From an uncultured Erysipelotrichaceae bacterium (lineage in GTDB: Bacteria; Bacillota_I; Bacilli_A; RF39; UBA660): 64,000 bases of DNA. Positions within the stretch are counted from its first letter, which is position 1, and the number at the start of each line of letters is the position of its first letter. Position numbers and translations under genes: made by a program. The notes below the pieces were generated by a model. The model was given only the letters and a program-made list of their open reading frames with translations. It was not told the origin of the DNA and did not search any database. The stretch is taken from the NCBI GenBank assembly GCA_902791625.1, contig CADAWN010000003.1:1-64000 (forward strand), read 5' to 3'. Positions 8,683 to 17,813 of this stretch are shown piece after piece.

Positions 8683-10038
8683 ATGGATGATACAATTGTT
8701 GCAATATCTACAGCTTTAGGAGTAGGTGCAATTTCAATAATAAGATTAAGTGGAAAAGATGCAATATCTATAACAAATAAGGTATTTAAAGGTAAAAATT
8801 TAAATGAAGTAGAATCACATACTATAAATTATGGTCATATCTATGATAAAGATGAATTAATAGATGAAGTACTTGTATCAGTCATGAAAAGTCCAAAAAC
8901 ATATACAAAAGAAGATGTAGTAGAAATAAACTGTCATGGTGGAATAAATACAACAGAAAAAGTTTTAGAACTCCTAATATTAAATGGAGCTCGTCTTGCA
9001 GAGCCAGGAGAATTTACTAAAAGAGCTTTCTTAAATGGAAGAATAGATTTAACTCAAAGTGAAGCAGTAATGGATTTAATTGAATCTAAGTCTAATTTAG
9101 AAAGAAAAGAAGCTTTAAAGAATGTTGAAGGAAGAATATCTAAGTTAATTGATGAATATCGTAATAAAATAATGGATTTAATCTCACATATAGAGGTAAA
9201 TATTGATTATCCAGAGTATTATGATATTGAAATAGTAGATGATGATAAGGTAAAAATTAGTTTAGAAGAATTAATAAAAGAATTAAAAAAATTAATAAAA
9301 GAGTCAGAAGATAAAGAAATAGTAACAACAGGTATTAAAACTATAATAGTAGGGCGTCCAAATGTTGGAAAGAGTAGTATTTTAAATAGTTTACTTGAAT
9401 ATGATAAAGCAATTGTTACAGATATAGAAGGAACAACAAGAGATATAGTTGAAGGAAATATTTATATAGATGGAATTCATCTAAATATAATAGATACTGC
9501 AGGTATTAGAAAAACAGATAATGTAGTTGAACAAATAGGAGTAGAGAAGAGTCTATCTTTAATAGATGAAGCTGATTTAGTACTTGTTGTTTTAAATGGT
9601 AATGAAAAACTAACTGATTTAGATAAAGAAGTACTTGAAAAAACAAAGAATAAAACAAATATAGTATTAATAAATAAGAATGATTTAGAGAAGAATATTG
9701 ATGATAAAGTATTAGAAGATAGAGTAGTAATAAGTACTAATACAACTAATATGCATGGTCTTGATTCATTAAAAGAAAAAATTAGAGAATTATTTAAATT
9801 AGATCAAATATCAACTAATGACTATACATATCTAACTAATACAAGACAAATATCTCTTGCTAAAAAAGCATTACAATCTCTAGAAAATGCTAAAGAAGGT
9901 ACAAAAAACAATGATCCAATCGATATGATTGAAATAGATATTAAGAATGCTTTTGATTTACTTGGAGAAATAGTAGGTAAGAATTATAGTGATGAGATAC
10001 TTGATAATCTATTTAGGAATTTCTGTGTAGGAAAGTAG
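8683..10038 (+). CDS. mnmE: tRNA-modification GTPase MnmE
   Basis: GTPase that with MnmG installs the carboxymethylaminomethyl group on wobble U34 of certain tRNAs. It has the N-terminal tetrahydrofolate domain (MDDTIVAISTALGVGAISII), G1 GRPNVGKSS, G2/G3 GTTRDIVEG and DTAGIR, G4 NKND, and the C-terminal FCVGK with its catalytic cysteine. 451 residues. The start is ATG 8683 after GAAGGA; the longer frame from 8635 begins upstream of the promoter -10 TATAAT (8641-8646). MnmG follows after 8 bases. Confidence 0.96.
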   Translation: MDDTIVAISTALGVGAISIIRLSGKDAISITNKVFKGKNLNEVESHTINYGHIYDKDELIDEVLVSVMKSPKTYTKEDVVEINCHGGINTTEKVLELLILNGARLAEPGEFTKRAFLNGRIDLTQSEAVMDLIESKSNLERKEALKNVEGRISKLIDEYRNKIMDLISHIEVNIDYPEYYDIEIVDDDKVKISLEELIKELKKLIKESEDKEIVTTGIKTIIVGRPNVGKSSILNSLLEYDKAIVTDIEGTTRDIVEGNIYIDGIHLNIIDTAGIRKTDNVVEQIGVEKSLSLIDEADLVLVVLNGNEKLTDLDKEVLEKTKNKTNIVLINKNDLEKNIDDKVLEDRVVISTNTTNMHGLDSLKEKIRELFKLDQISTNDYTYLTNTRQISLAKKALQSLENAKEGTKNNDPIDMIEIDIKNAFDLLGEIVGKNYSDEILDNLFRNFCVGK

Positions 10039-10046
10039 GTGAAGTT

Positions 10047-11927
10047 ATGGAATATGAAGTAATAGTAGTAGGTGGAGGTCATGCTGGATGTGAAGCAGCT
10101 CTTGCAACTGCTCGTTTAGGACACAAAACTCTATTAATAACTGGAAATATAAATAATATTGCTGATATGCCATGTAATCCTTCAATAGGTGGTCCTGCAA
10201 AAGGAATAATAGTAAGAGAAATAGATGCTTTAGGTGGAGAAATGGGAAGAAATGCAGATAAAGCAACTCTTCAAATAAAACTATTAAATACTAAAAAAGG
10301 TCCAGCAGTACAAGCTCTACGTGCTCAAGGTGATAAAGTAAAATATCCAAAAGAAATGTTGAAAACTATAAATAGTACTAAAAACTTAGAAGTTTTAGAA
10401 TCACTAGTGGAACACTTAATTGTAGAAGATAACAAAATAAAAGGTGTAGAACTAGAAGATGGAAGAAAAATAAGTACAAAGGCAGTAATACTTACAACAG
10501 GAACATATTTAAAAGGATCAATTTTAGTAGGAAGTAGTAAAACATCTGGTGGACCTCATGGAGAAAAACCAAGTAAATTTTTAAGTGATGACCTAAGAAA
10601 TTTAGGTTTTACAATACTTAGATTAAAAACAGGTACACCTCCAAGAATAGATAAAGATACAATAGATTATTCTAAAACTCAAATAGAAAGAGGAGATGAT
10701 AAACCACTTACTTTTTCATTTGATAATAAAGAGTATTATGACTATAAGAATCAAGAATTATGTTATTTAGTTTATACAAATGATAAAACTCATAAGATTA
10801 TTAAAGATAATCTAGATAAATCAAGTATGTATGGTGGATATGTAGAAGGTGTAGGGCCAAGATATTGTCCATCAATTGAAGATAAAGTTGTAAGATTTAG
10901 TGATAAAGAACGTCATCAATTATTTCTAGAACCAGAAAGTATAGATGAAACAAGCAAAGATTATGGAAATACTATGTATTTACAAGGGTTTTCAACAAGT
11001 ATGCCTCATGTTGTTCAAGAAGAAATGGTTCATTCACTAGAAGGGCTTGAAAATGCTAAAATACTTAAATATGCTTATGCAATAGAGTATGATGCAATAG
11101 ATCCTAGACAATTAAATCAAAGTCTAGAAACTAAATTAGTTGAAAATTTATTTACTGCTGGTCAAATAAATGGAACAAGTGGTTATGAAGAAGCAGCTGG
11201 ACAAGGTTTAATCGCAGGAATTAATGCAGCACTAAAAATAGAAAATAAGAAACCATTAATCCTAAAGAGAAATGAAGCATATATAGGAGTACTTATAGAT
11301 GATTTAGTTACAAAAGGTATAAAAGATCCTTATAGAATGCTTACATCTCGTGCTGAATATAGACTTTTACTTAGAAATGATAATGCAGATATAAGACTTA
11401 GAGAATATGGTCATGAAATAGGACTAATTAATGATGAAAAATATGAAGTATTTACAAAAAAATTAAATGATATTAATAATCTATATGAACTTTTAAAAAA
11501 TAATAAAATTACACCTAAAAAAGAAATAAATGAATATCTAGAAAGTATAAATACTTCACCATTAAAAGATGGAATAACTTTATATGAACTACTTAAAAGA
11601 CCAGAAATAAGTATTAATCATATTGAACATTTTATAGAAATACCATTTAGTGATGAAGTAAAAGAACAAGTAGAAATTAATATAAGATATAGTGGTTATA
11701 TAGAAAAAGCAACAAAAGAAGCAGAAAAGATGTTATCTTTAGAAGAAAAATTAATTCCAGAAGACATTGATTATAGTAAAATACCTAATATTGCAAGTGA
11801 AGCAAGAGAAAAACTAGAAAAAATAAGACCAACTTCTCTTGGTCAAGCATCAAGAATAAGTGGAGTAAATCCTGCAGATATTTCAATATTAATGGTATAC
11901 TTAAGAAAAGGTGAAAAGAATGTCTAA
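10047..11927 (+). CDS. mnmG: tRNA uridine-5-carboxymethylaminomethyl modification enzyme MnmG
   Basis: FAD/NADH-dependent partner of MnmE in U34 modification. The Rossmann FAD motif is GGGHAGCEAALATARLG (about residues 9-25). The family stretches CNPSIGGPAKG and the FLEPES / QGFSTSMP region follow, with the C-terminal GidA-associated helices ending SGVNPADISILMVYL. 626 residues, standard length. AGGTGAAGTT precedes ATG 10047. Its stop overlaps the start of rsmG by 8 bases. Confidence 0.97.
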   Translation: MEYEVIVVGGGHAGCEAALATARLGHKTLLITGNINNIADMPCNPSIGGPAKGIIVREIDALGGEMGRNADKATLQIKLLNTKKGPAVQALRAQGDKVKYPKEMLKTINSTKNLEVLESLVEHLIVEDNKIKGVELEDGRKISTKAVILTTGTYLKGSILVGSSKTSGGPHGEKPSKFLSDDLRNLGFTILRLKTGTPPRIDKDTIDYSKTQIERGDDKPLTFSFDNKEYYDYKNQELCYLVYTNDKTHKIIKDNLDKSSMYGGYVEGVGPRYCPSIEDKVVRFSDKERHQLFLEPESIDETSKDYGNTMYLQGFSTSMPHVVQEEMVHSLEGLENAKILKYAYAIEYDAIDPRQLNQSLETKLVENLFTAGQINGTSGYEEAAGQGLIAGINAALKIENKKPLILKRNEAYIGVLIDDLVTKGIKDPYRMLTSRAEYRLLLRNDNADIRLREYGHEIGLINDEKYEVFTKKLNDINNLYELLKNNKITPKKEINEYLESINTSPLKDGITLYELLKRPEISINHIEHFIEIPFSDEVKEQVEINIRYSGYIEKATKEAEKMLSLEEKLIPEDIDYSKIPNIASEAREKLEKIRPTSLGQASRISGVNPADISILMVYLRKGEKNV

Positions 11928-12564
11928 AGAAGAGTTTTTAAAAGAATTAGAAAAATTAAATATAATTCCAACAGATAAACAGTTAGAACAACTAGAAAAG
12001 TATTATGAATTATTAGTATATTGGAACGAAAGAGTTAATCTAACTAGAATTATAGATAAAGAAGATGTATATCTAAAACACTTCTATGATAGTCTTACAA
12101 TAGTTAAAGTAGTTGATTTAAAAGAAGAAAATACACTTCTAGACTTTGGAACAGGAGCAGGTTTTCCTGGAATGGTATTAAAAATAATGTTTCCAAAATT
12201 AAAAGTAACTCTTGTTGATTCACTACAAAAAAGAATTAATTTTCTTGATATAGTAATAAAAGAATTAGATTTAAAAGATATTACTACTATTCATGAAAGA
12301 GTAGAAAACTTAAAAGATAGTAATTATGATGTTATAACAACAAGAGCAGTAGCCAACTTAGAAAAATTAATAATATACACTCATAATTTAATCGATAATA
12401 ATACTAAGTTTATTCCATTAAAAGCTAATGTAGATGAAGAAATTATAAATGCTGAACAAACATTAAAAAAATATAATTTATTTATAGAAAACAAAGAAAC
12501 TTTCTATTTACCTAAAGAAAATAGTATAAGAAATATATTAGTAATAAAAATAAGAAATCAATAA
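11920..12564 (+). CDS. rsmG: 16S rRNA (guanine527-N7) methyltransferase RsmG
   Basis: SAM-dependent methylation of G527 in 16S rRNA. It shows VNLTRIIDKEDVYLKHFYDSL at the N-terminus, then the SAM-binding LLDFGTGAGFPGMVLKI (GxGxGxPG). I choose ATG 11920, preceded by AAGGTG at 6 bases, over GTG 11911; the protein is 214 residues. In Bacillus this gene is also followed by noc. Confidence 0.95.
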   Translation: MSKEEFLKELEKLNIIPTDKQLEQLEKYYELLVYWNERVNLTRIIDKEDVYLKHFYDSLTIVKVVDLKEENTLLDFGTGAGFPGMVLKIMFPKLKVTLVDSLQKRINFLDIVIKELDLKDITTIHERVENLKDSNYDVITTRAVANLEKLIIYTHNLIDNNTKFIPLKANVDEEIINAEQTLKKYNLFIENKETFYLPKENSIRNILVIKIRNQ

Positions 12565-12585
12565 TTTATTTGATTTCTTTTTTCT
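12552..12585 (+). terminator. Terminator of mnmE-mnmG-rsmG
   Basis: AAGAAATCAA (12552-12561) pairs with TTGATTTCTT (12570-12579), a perfect 10-bp stem with an 8-base loop, followed by T residues. The stem includes the last codons of rsmG. Confidence 0.75.
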
Positions 12586-12613
12586 TGTATTAAAGTACCT
12601 TTAGTGTTATAAT
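12585..12613 (+). promoter_or_regulatory. Promoter of noc
   Basis: TTGTAT (12585-12590), 17 bp, TATAAT (12608-12613), with TG at 12605-12606 making an extended -10. Confidence 0.7.
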
Positions 12614-12657
12614 GTATCATAGAAGAAAGTCTAAAAGAATAGAAAGAAGGGTTCATT

Positions 12658-14181
12658 ATGCAATCAGGACAAGAAGTAGTACAATTACATCTAGATGATA
12701 TAATTCCTAATAGATTTCAGCCTAGAGAAGTTTTTGATGAAAGAGCACTTAAAGAATTAGCTGCATCTATTAAAGAACATGGTGTAATACAACCTATAAT
12801 AGTAAGACAAGTTAATAACAAATATGAAATAATTGCTGGAGAGAGAAGATATAAAGCATCAGCACTTGCTGGTATGACTAAGATTCCTGCAATAGTAAAT
12901 AATTTAGATGATAAAGAAGCAGCAAAAGTTGCACTTCTAGAAAACTTACAAAGAAAGAATTTAAATGCAATAGAAGAAGCAAGAACTTATCAAAAAATAT
13001 TAGAACTTGATCAAATGACTCAAGATTCACTTGCTAAAACTATGGGTAAGAGTCAATCAGCAGTAGCTAATAAACTAAGATTATTATCACTACCAGATGA
13101 AATACAGGTAGCTTTATTAAAAGAAGAAATATCAGAGCGTCATGCGAGAGCTTTATTAAATGTAGATAATGTGGATAAACAAAAAGAATTATTAAATAAA
13201 ATAATTACAGAAAAAATGAGTGTTAGAAACTTAGAAGAAGAAATAAAAAGAATAAAAGAATCACAAGAACCAGAAGGGGGTGTTGAAATGAACAATAACG
13301 GAATAAATAATATAATGCCAGAACAACAACAAAATCCAGTAAATAATCTAATACCGACACCACAACAAGAAAATATCCCTGAAATGAGCAATAATACTTC
13401 TAATCTTCAAACTGAACAAAAACCAAATTTAATGGAAGCATTTAATAGTATTGATAATACTTCATCAATAAATAATGAAAATAATATAGTTAATTATGGA
13501 AATATAGATGAAGATGAAATTCAAAATGAAAATATCGATTTTAATAATAATTTAACAAGTACTGCTGGTCAAAATATAGATATAAATGAAATGAAATCTA
13601 ATATTGTTGATATAGATCAAGTTATTAATCAACAAAAAGAAGTAGAAAGTAATCCAGAAACTCAACAAGTAGGAAATTTAGATGCATTATTAAATATAAA
13701 ACCACAAGATAATAATAGTTTTAATCCAATGCAGGAATTAATAAAAGCACAAGATGATAATACAGAAGTAAATAAAGATGATTACTTCCAAGCTCCAGAT
13801 TTAATGTCTATTCAATTACCTAACACAAATACAAATAATCTTGATTCTATTATGAATATTCCGACACCACAACAACAAAATAATTCAACTAATATAAATA
13901 GAAATCAAAATAATATAAGCAATTTTTATAATAGAGATTTTTCAAATACTAATCAAGAACAACAACAAAGTATTAAAAAAACATTAGGACAAGCACTAAT
14001 GGAAGAAACATATAAAATACCACGCCAAGAGAATAACAACGGTATAAATATTAATCAAATGATAGAACAAATAAGAAAAACAATACAAATGTTAGAAAGA
14101 AGTGGAGCAAAAATAGATACTGATGAGATTGATTTTGAAAATCAATATCAAATAGTTATTAGAATAGATAAGAATAATTAA
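12658..14181 (+). CDS. noc: Noc-type nucleoid occlusion / ParB-like protein with a long Asn/Gln-rich insert
   Basis: ParB-family CTPase that in Bacillus binds NBS sites and blocks septum assembly over the nucleoid. It has the ParB core (IIPNRFQPREVF, CTP-binding GERRYKAS, ENLQRKNLNAIEEA), a helix-turn-helix with KSQSAVANKLRLL, and a Noc-like C-terminal dimerisation end (IRKTIQMLERSGAKIDTDE). Between about residues 205 and 455 lies a low-complexity Asn/Gln/Asp-rich stretch absent from Bacillus Noc (283 residues). There is no room for the membrane-targeting amphipathic helix: only about 8 residues precede the core, and an in-frame TAG lies six codons upstream of ATG 12658. Shine-Dalgarno AGAAGG. 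It precedes parA-parB as in Bacillus. Confidence 0.88.
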   Translation: MQSGQEVVQLHLDDIIPNRFQPREVFDERALKELAASIKEHGVIQPIIVRQVNNKYEIIAGERRYKASALAGMTKIPAIVNNLDDKEAAKVALLENLQRKNLNAIEEARTYQKILELDQMTQDSLAKTMGKSQSAVANKLRLLSLPDEIQVALLKEEISERHARALLNVDNVDKQKELLNKIITEKMSVRNLEEEIKRIKESQEPEGGVEMNNNGINNIMPEQQQNPVNNLIPTPQQENIPEMSNNTSNLQTEQKPNLMEAFNSIDNTSSINNENNIVNYGNIDEDEIQNENIDFNNNLTSTAGQNIDINEMKSNIVDIDQVINQQKEVESNPETQQVGNLDALLNIKPQDNNSFNPMQELIKAQDDNTEVNKDDYFQAPDLMSIQLPNTNTNNLDSIMNIPTPQQQNNSTNINRNQNNISNFYNRDFSNTNQEQQQSIKKTLGQALMEETYKIPRQENNNGININQMIEQIRKTIQMLERSGAKIDTDEIDFENQYQIVIRIDKNN

Positions 14182-14209
14182 AAAGGGTTGAAATAAATCA
14201 ACTTTTTTT
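14181..14209 (+). terminator. Terminator of noc
   Basis: AAAAGGGTTGA pairs with TCAACTTTTTT (with G-T pairs), followed by more T. Confidence 0.65.
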
Positions 14210-14238
14210 AATATATAGTTTTCAAAATTAATTATTTT

Positions 14239-14247
14239 TGGTAAAAT
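14239..14247 (+). promoter_or_regulatory. Extended -10 promoter of parA-parB
   Basis: TGG followed by TAAAAT (14242-14247), with a weak -35 TTTTCA 17 bp upstream. The transcript starts about 25 bases before the parA start. Confidence 0.45.
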
Positions 14248-14278
14248 ATTAAATGTAAAAAAAGAAAGGTGATTAGAG

Positions 14279-15064
14279 ATGGGAAAGATTATTTCATTAG
14301 TAAATCAAAAAGGTGGAGTAGGAAAAACTACAACAAGTATAAATCTTTCTGCATCATTAGCGGTATTAGGAAAAAAAGTATTATTAATAGATTTGGATCC
14401 TCAAGGAAATACAACTACTGGTGTTGGAATTAATAAAGCTGATATAGAAAATAGTGTTTATGATGTTTTAATTGATAAATGTGAAACACCAAAAGCAATA
14501 TTTAAAACAAAATATAAAAATTTATATGTCTTACCTGCAACAATTAACTTAGCTGGTCTAGATATGGAATTAATAGAAAAAAGTCAAAATAATCCATTGT
14601 TTCAAAAAGGTGCACAATTAAAAAATCATTTAGAAAGTATTAAAAATGAATTTGATTATATAATAATAGATTGTCCACCATCACTAGGATTAATTACAAC
14701 AAATGCTCTAACTGCATCAGATTCTGTAATAATACCAGTTCAATGTGAATTTTTTGCACTAGAAGGAATTATGCAATTACTAAATACAATAATGTTGGCA
14801 CAAAAGAAATTAAATCCAAACTTACAAATAGAAGGTGTACTATTAACAATGTTAGATGTACGTACTAATCTTGGAATAGAAGTAGTTGATGATATAAGAA
14901 AATTCTTTAAAGAAAAAGTTTATAATACAATAATACCTAGATTAATAAAATTATCTGAGGCACCATCACATGGTGAACCAATAATAATATATGAACCAAA
15001 AAGTAGAGGAGCAGAAGCTTATTTAAATTTAGCTAAGGAAGTGATTGAAAGAAATGGAAAATAA
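14279..15064 (+). CDS. parA: Chromosome-partitioning ATPase ParA (Soj)
   Basis: ATPase that with ParB/parS organises origin segregation and, in Bacillus, modulates DnaA. It has the deviant Walker A KGGVGKTTTSINL (residues 11-23), a DLDPQGNTTTG switch, and IIIDCPPSLGLIT as Walker B. 261 residues. ATG 14279 follows AAAGGTG. Overlaps parB by 11 bases. Confidence 0.95.
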   Translation: MGKIISLVNQKGGVGKTTTSINLSASLAVLGKKVLLIDLDPQGNTTTGVGINKADIENSVYDVLIDKCETPKAIFKTKYKNLYVLPATINLAGLDMELIEKSQNNPLFQKGAQLKNHLESIKNEFDYIIIDCPPSLGLITTNALTASDSVIIPVQCEFFALEGIMQLLNTIMLAQKKLNPNLQIEGVLLTMLDVRTNLGIEVVDDIRKFFKEKVYNTIIPRLIKLSEAPSHGEPIIIYEPKSRGAEAYLNLAKEVIERNGK

Positions 15065-15947
15065 TAATATACCTAGAAAAGCTTTAGGAAAAGGTTTAGA
15101 AGAATTATTTAATAATGAACCACTAGATTTTAATAAAGTAGAAGAAAAAATAATTGAAACAACACCAAAAGAAGAAATTATTTCAGTAAAACTTTCTGAA
15201 TTAAGAAGTAATCCATATCAACCTAGAAAAATTTTTGATCAAAATGCATTAGATGAACTTGCTCAATCAATTAAAGAACATGGAGTATTTCAACCAATTA
15301 TTATTAAACCAAGTATAAAAGGATATGAAATAGTAGCAGGTGAAAGAAGAGTAAAAGCATCATTGCAAGCTGGATTAGATGAAATACCAGCAATCGTAAG
15401 AGATTTTAATGATAATGAGATGATGGAAATTGCACTTCTAGAAAACCTACAAAGAGAAAACCTTACATGTATAGAAGAAGCAGAAGCATATCAAAAAATA
15501 ATAGAAGCATTAAATTTAACACAAGATGAATTATCAAAAAGAATAGGTAAGAGTAGATCATATATTACTAATTCTCTTGGTTTATTAAGATTACCAAAAC
15601 ATACTAAAGAATTAATAAATGAAAACAAAATATCTATGGGGCATGCAAGAGTATTAAGTAAGTTAGATGATGAAAATCAAATAGAAGAACTAACAAATAA
15701 AATAATAAAAGATGGTATAAGTGTAAGAGAGTTAGAAGAAATAACATCTTCACAAGAGACTTTTGTTAGAAAAAATTTGATAAAAAAACCAAAAACAGAA
15801 CAAAATGCAGCTTATAAATATGTTGAAGAGACTATAAGTGAAAAATTAGGAACTAAAGTAAAAATAAAAAGTAATAAGATTGAAATATCATTTACTAACT
15901 CAAATGATTTAAATCGTTTACTTGAAATAATGAATTTGGATAAGTAA
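15054..15947 (+). CDS. parB: Chromosome-partitioning protein ParB (Spo0J)
   Basis: CTP-dependent clamp loaded at parS. The N-terminus KALGKGLEELF is the Soj-interacting motif, followed by NPYQPRKIFD, CTP-motif GERRVKAS, ENLQRENLTCIEEAEAYQ and a helix-turn-helix (KSRSYITNSLGLLRL). 297 residues from ATG 15054; a TTG three codons upstream lacks a better Shine-Dalgarno. About 40 % of positions look shared with the Noc paralogue upstream, but without the low-complexity insert. No parS site was recognised in the window. Confidence 0.94.
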   Translation: MENNNIPRKALGKGLEELFNNEPLDFNKVEEKIIETTPKEEIISVKLSELRSNPYQPRKIFDQNALDELAQSIKEHGVFQPIIIKPSIKGYEIVAGERRVKASLQAGLDEIPAIVRDFNDNEMMEIALLENLQRENLTCIEEAEAYQKIIEALNLTQDELSKRIGKSRSYITNSLGLLRLPKHTKELINENKISMGHARVLSKLDDENQIEELTNKIIKDGISVRELEEITSSQETFVRKNLIKKPKTEQNAAYKYVEETISEKLGTKVKIKSNKIEISFTNSNDLNRLLEIMNLDK

Positions 15948-15948
15948 T

Positions 15949-16143
15949 ATGGATAATAAAGTATATAATATAGGTGACAAAATAGTATTAAGAAAAAAAC
16001 ATCCCTGTGGTGGATTTGAATGGGAAATTATTAAATTAGGTGCAGATATAAAAATTAAGTGCACTACATGTGGAAGAACTATTTTTGTTCCTAGAGTAGA
16101 ATTGAATAAAAAAATAAAAAAAATAGTAACAGGCGGTGAGTAA
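15949..16143 (+). CDS. DUF951 family small zinc-ribbon-like protein (YyzM)
   Basis: 64 residues with the family pattern: GDKIVLRKKHPCGGFEWEI, then GADIKIKCTTCGRTIFVPR. The single Cys (about 20) and the CTTCG pair (about 42-45) could coordinate metal. In Bacillus yyzM also lies by parB and ychF. Function is not established. It starts one base after parB stops, so it is probably co-transcribed with parAB. Confidence 0.85.
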   Translation: MDNKVYNIGDKIVLRKKHPCGGFEWEIIKLGADIKIKCTTCGRTIFVPRVELNKKIKKIVTGGE

Positions 16144-16144
16144 A

Positions 16145-17752
16145 GTGCCAGAAAGAAAAAATTTAAGACTTAAGAAATTTTATTTTCATCCTATAACAAT
16201 ATTTTTTATAGGAATAATAGTAATAATGCTTTTAAGTTTAATATTATCACTATTTCAAATGCAATCAACATATAATGTTGTAAATTCATCAGGAACAGAT
16301 ATGGTTTCTAAACTTGCAGTAGTAGAAAACTTATTTGCATTTGACAATTTAAAATATTTAATAAGTAATGCTGTAGGTAATTTTATGGGATTTACTCCAT
16401 TATGTATGCTATTAGTATCACTAATAGGAATAAGTATTGCAAATGCAACAGGATTTATAGATATTCTATCAACAAGGTTTATTAAGAAAATGTCTAAAAA
16501 TCAATTAACTTTTTTAGTATTATTTTTAGGTATTATATCATCAATAATTAATGAAGTTGGATATGCAATATTAATACCACTAACAGCAATTATATATGAA
16601 AAAGAAGGAAGAAATCCTCTTTTAGGAATTGTAACAGCCTTTTGTGGAGTAGCATTTGGTTATGGTGTAGCTATGTTTGTTGGATCACAAGAAATTAGTT
16701 TAATTCCTTATACAACATCAGCAGCACGACTAATTGATACCAATGCTCATATTAGTTTAACTTCAAATCTATATTTTATAATAGCTTGTTCAATATTAAT
16801 ACCACTTATCGGTACACCTATTATTGAAAAGATAGTTGGACCAAGACTTCCAAAATATAGAAGATATGATAAAATAACAGGTAAAACATTACAAACAAGC
16901 GAATTATTATTAAGTGATATTCAAGAAGCAGAACAACAAAAAATAGCTTATGAAAAGCATAGTAAAAAAGGTGTTAAATATGCATTTATAACAGGTATTG
17001 TTGTAATACTTGCATTCATCTATATGGTTATTCCAGGATTACCTGGTTCTGGTCTTCTTCTTGATATGAATGAAAAAATATATATCAATCAATTATTTGG
17101 CCCTAATTCATATTTCCAAGATGGATTCACTTATATGGTAACAGCACTTTTAGTTATTACAGGTATTGCTTATGGTATAGGTGCTAAAACAATAAAAAAT
17201 GATAAAGATTTAGTAGAAAAATTAGAAGATTCATTTAAAAATATTGGTATGATATTACTTTCAATATTTGTATTCTCACAATTCTTAGCTTTTTGGAGAG
17301 TATCAAATATAGGTACAGTATTAACTGGATGGACTGCTAATTTCTTAAGTGGTTTACAATTAGATGGTATAGTACTATTAATAGTAACATTATTATTAGT
17401 ATCCGTTGTAGGATTATTTAATGCTAATATGCAAGCCAAGTGGGTAATTTTATCACCAGTTATTGTACCAATGTTTATGCAAAATAATATATCAGCTCAA
17501 TATTCTCAAATAGTTATGAGAATAGGTCAAACAATGACATGTGGTGTAACACCATTTATGGCATTCTATATAATTTATTTATGTTATTTAAATTTATATA
17601 ATCAAAATAAAGATAAACCAATAGGATTAAGAAAATCTATGAATTTTGTATTACCATATTTCTTAATTATGTTAGCTGTATGGATTTTAATAATAGTTTT
17701 ATGGTATATAGCAAGATTTCCTATAGGACCAGGAGTAAAAGCAATAATTTAA
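16145..17752 (+). CDS. AbgT-family transporter
   Basis: Integral membrane protein of about 535 residues with roughly 12 hydrophobic segments, e.g. ITIFFIGIIVIMLLSLILSL and IGISIANATGFIDIL. The layout and the LLVSLIGISIANATG / GVAFGYGVAMFVGS pattern fit the AbgT (p-aminobenzoyl-glutamate) family, members of which are reported to transport folate breakdown products or export sulfonamides; substrate here is unknown. I choose GTG 16145, preceded by GGCGGTGAG, over GTG 16136. It directly follows the DUF951 stop. A related short-chain carboxylate carrier is the main alternative. Confidence 0.7.
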   Translation: MPERKNLRLKKFYFHPITIFFIGIIVIMLLSLILSLFQMQSTYNVVNSSGTDMVSKLAVVENLFAFDNLKYLISNAVGNFMGFTPLCMLLVSLIGISIANATGFIDILSTRFIKKMSKNQLTFLVLFLGIISSIINEVGYAILIPLTAIIYEKEGRNPLLGIVTAFCGVAFGYGVAMFVGSQEISLIPYTTSAARLIDTNAHISLTSNLYFIIACSILIPLIGTPIIEKIVGPRLPKYRRYDKITGKTLQTSELLLSDIQEAEQQKIAYEKHSKKGVKYAFITGIVVILAFIYMVIPGLPGSGLLLDMNEKIYINQLFGPNSYFQDGFTYMVTALLVITGIAYGIGAKTIKNDKDLVEKLEDSFKNIGMILLSIFVFSQFLAFWRVSNIGTVLTGWTANFLSGLQLDGIVLLIVTLLLVSVVGLFNANMQAKWVILSPVIVPMFMQNNISAQYSQIVMRIGQTMTCGVTPFMAFYIIYLCYLNLYNQNKDKPIGLRKSMNFVLPYFLIMLAVWILIIVLWYIARFPIGPGVKAII

Positions 17753-17776
17753 AACACCTTTTGGTGTTTTTTATTT
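17751..17776 (+). terminator. Terminator of the parAB operon/AbgT gene
   Basis: AAAACACC (17751-17758), loop TTTT, GGTGTTTT (17763-17770), then a T-run. Confidence 0.8.
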
Positions 17777-17783
17777 TATATTA

Positions 17784-17792
17784 TGATATAAT
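17784..17792 (+). promoter_or_regulatory. Extended -10 promoter of ychF
   Basis: TGATATAAT, with no convincing -35. The start codon follows 22 bases later. Confidence 0.5.
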
Positions 17793-17813
17793 ACAGAAGA
17801 AAGAGGTGTAAGT

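Noticed and set aside
10045-10266. Minus-strand frame inside mnmG
   Set aside because: Antisense shadow (Leu/His-rich) of the FAD domain of MnmG.
13170-13178. Perfect DnaA box in noc (also 30101-30109 in tpiA)
   Set aside because: Single boxes in coding sequence with no partner; likely chance in this composition.
13140-13391. Minus-strand frame over the Noc low-complexity region
   Set aside because: Arises from codon bias opposite the Asn/Gln repeats; no start signal.
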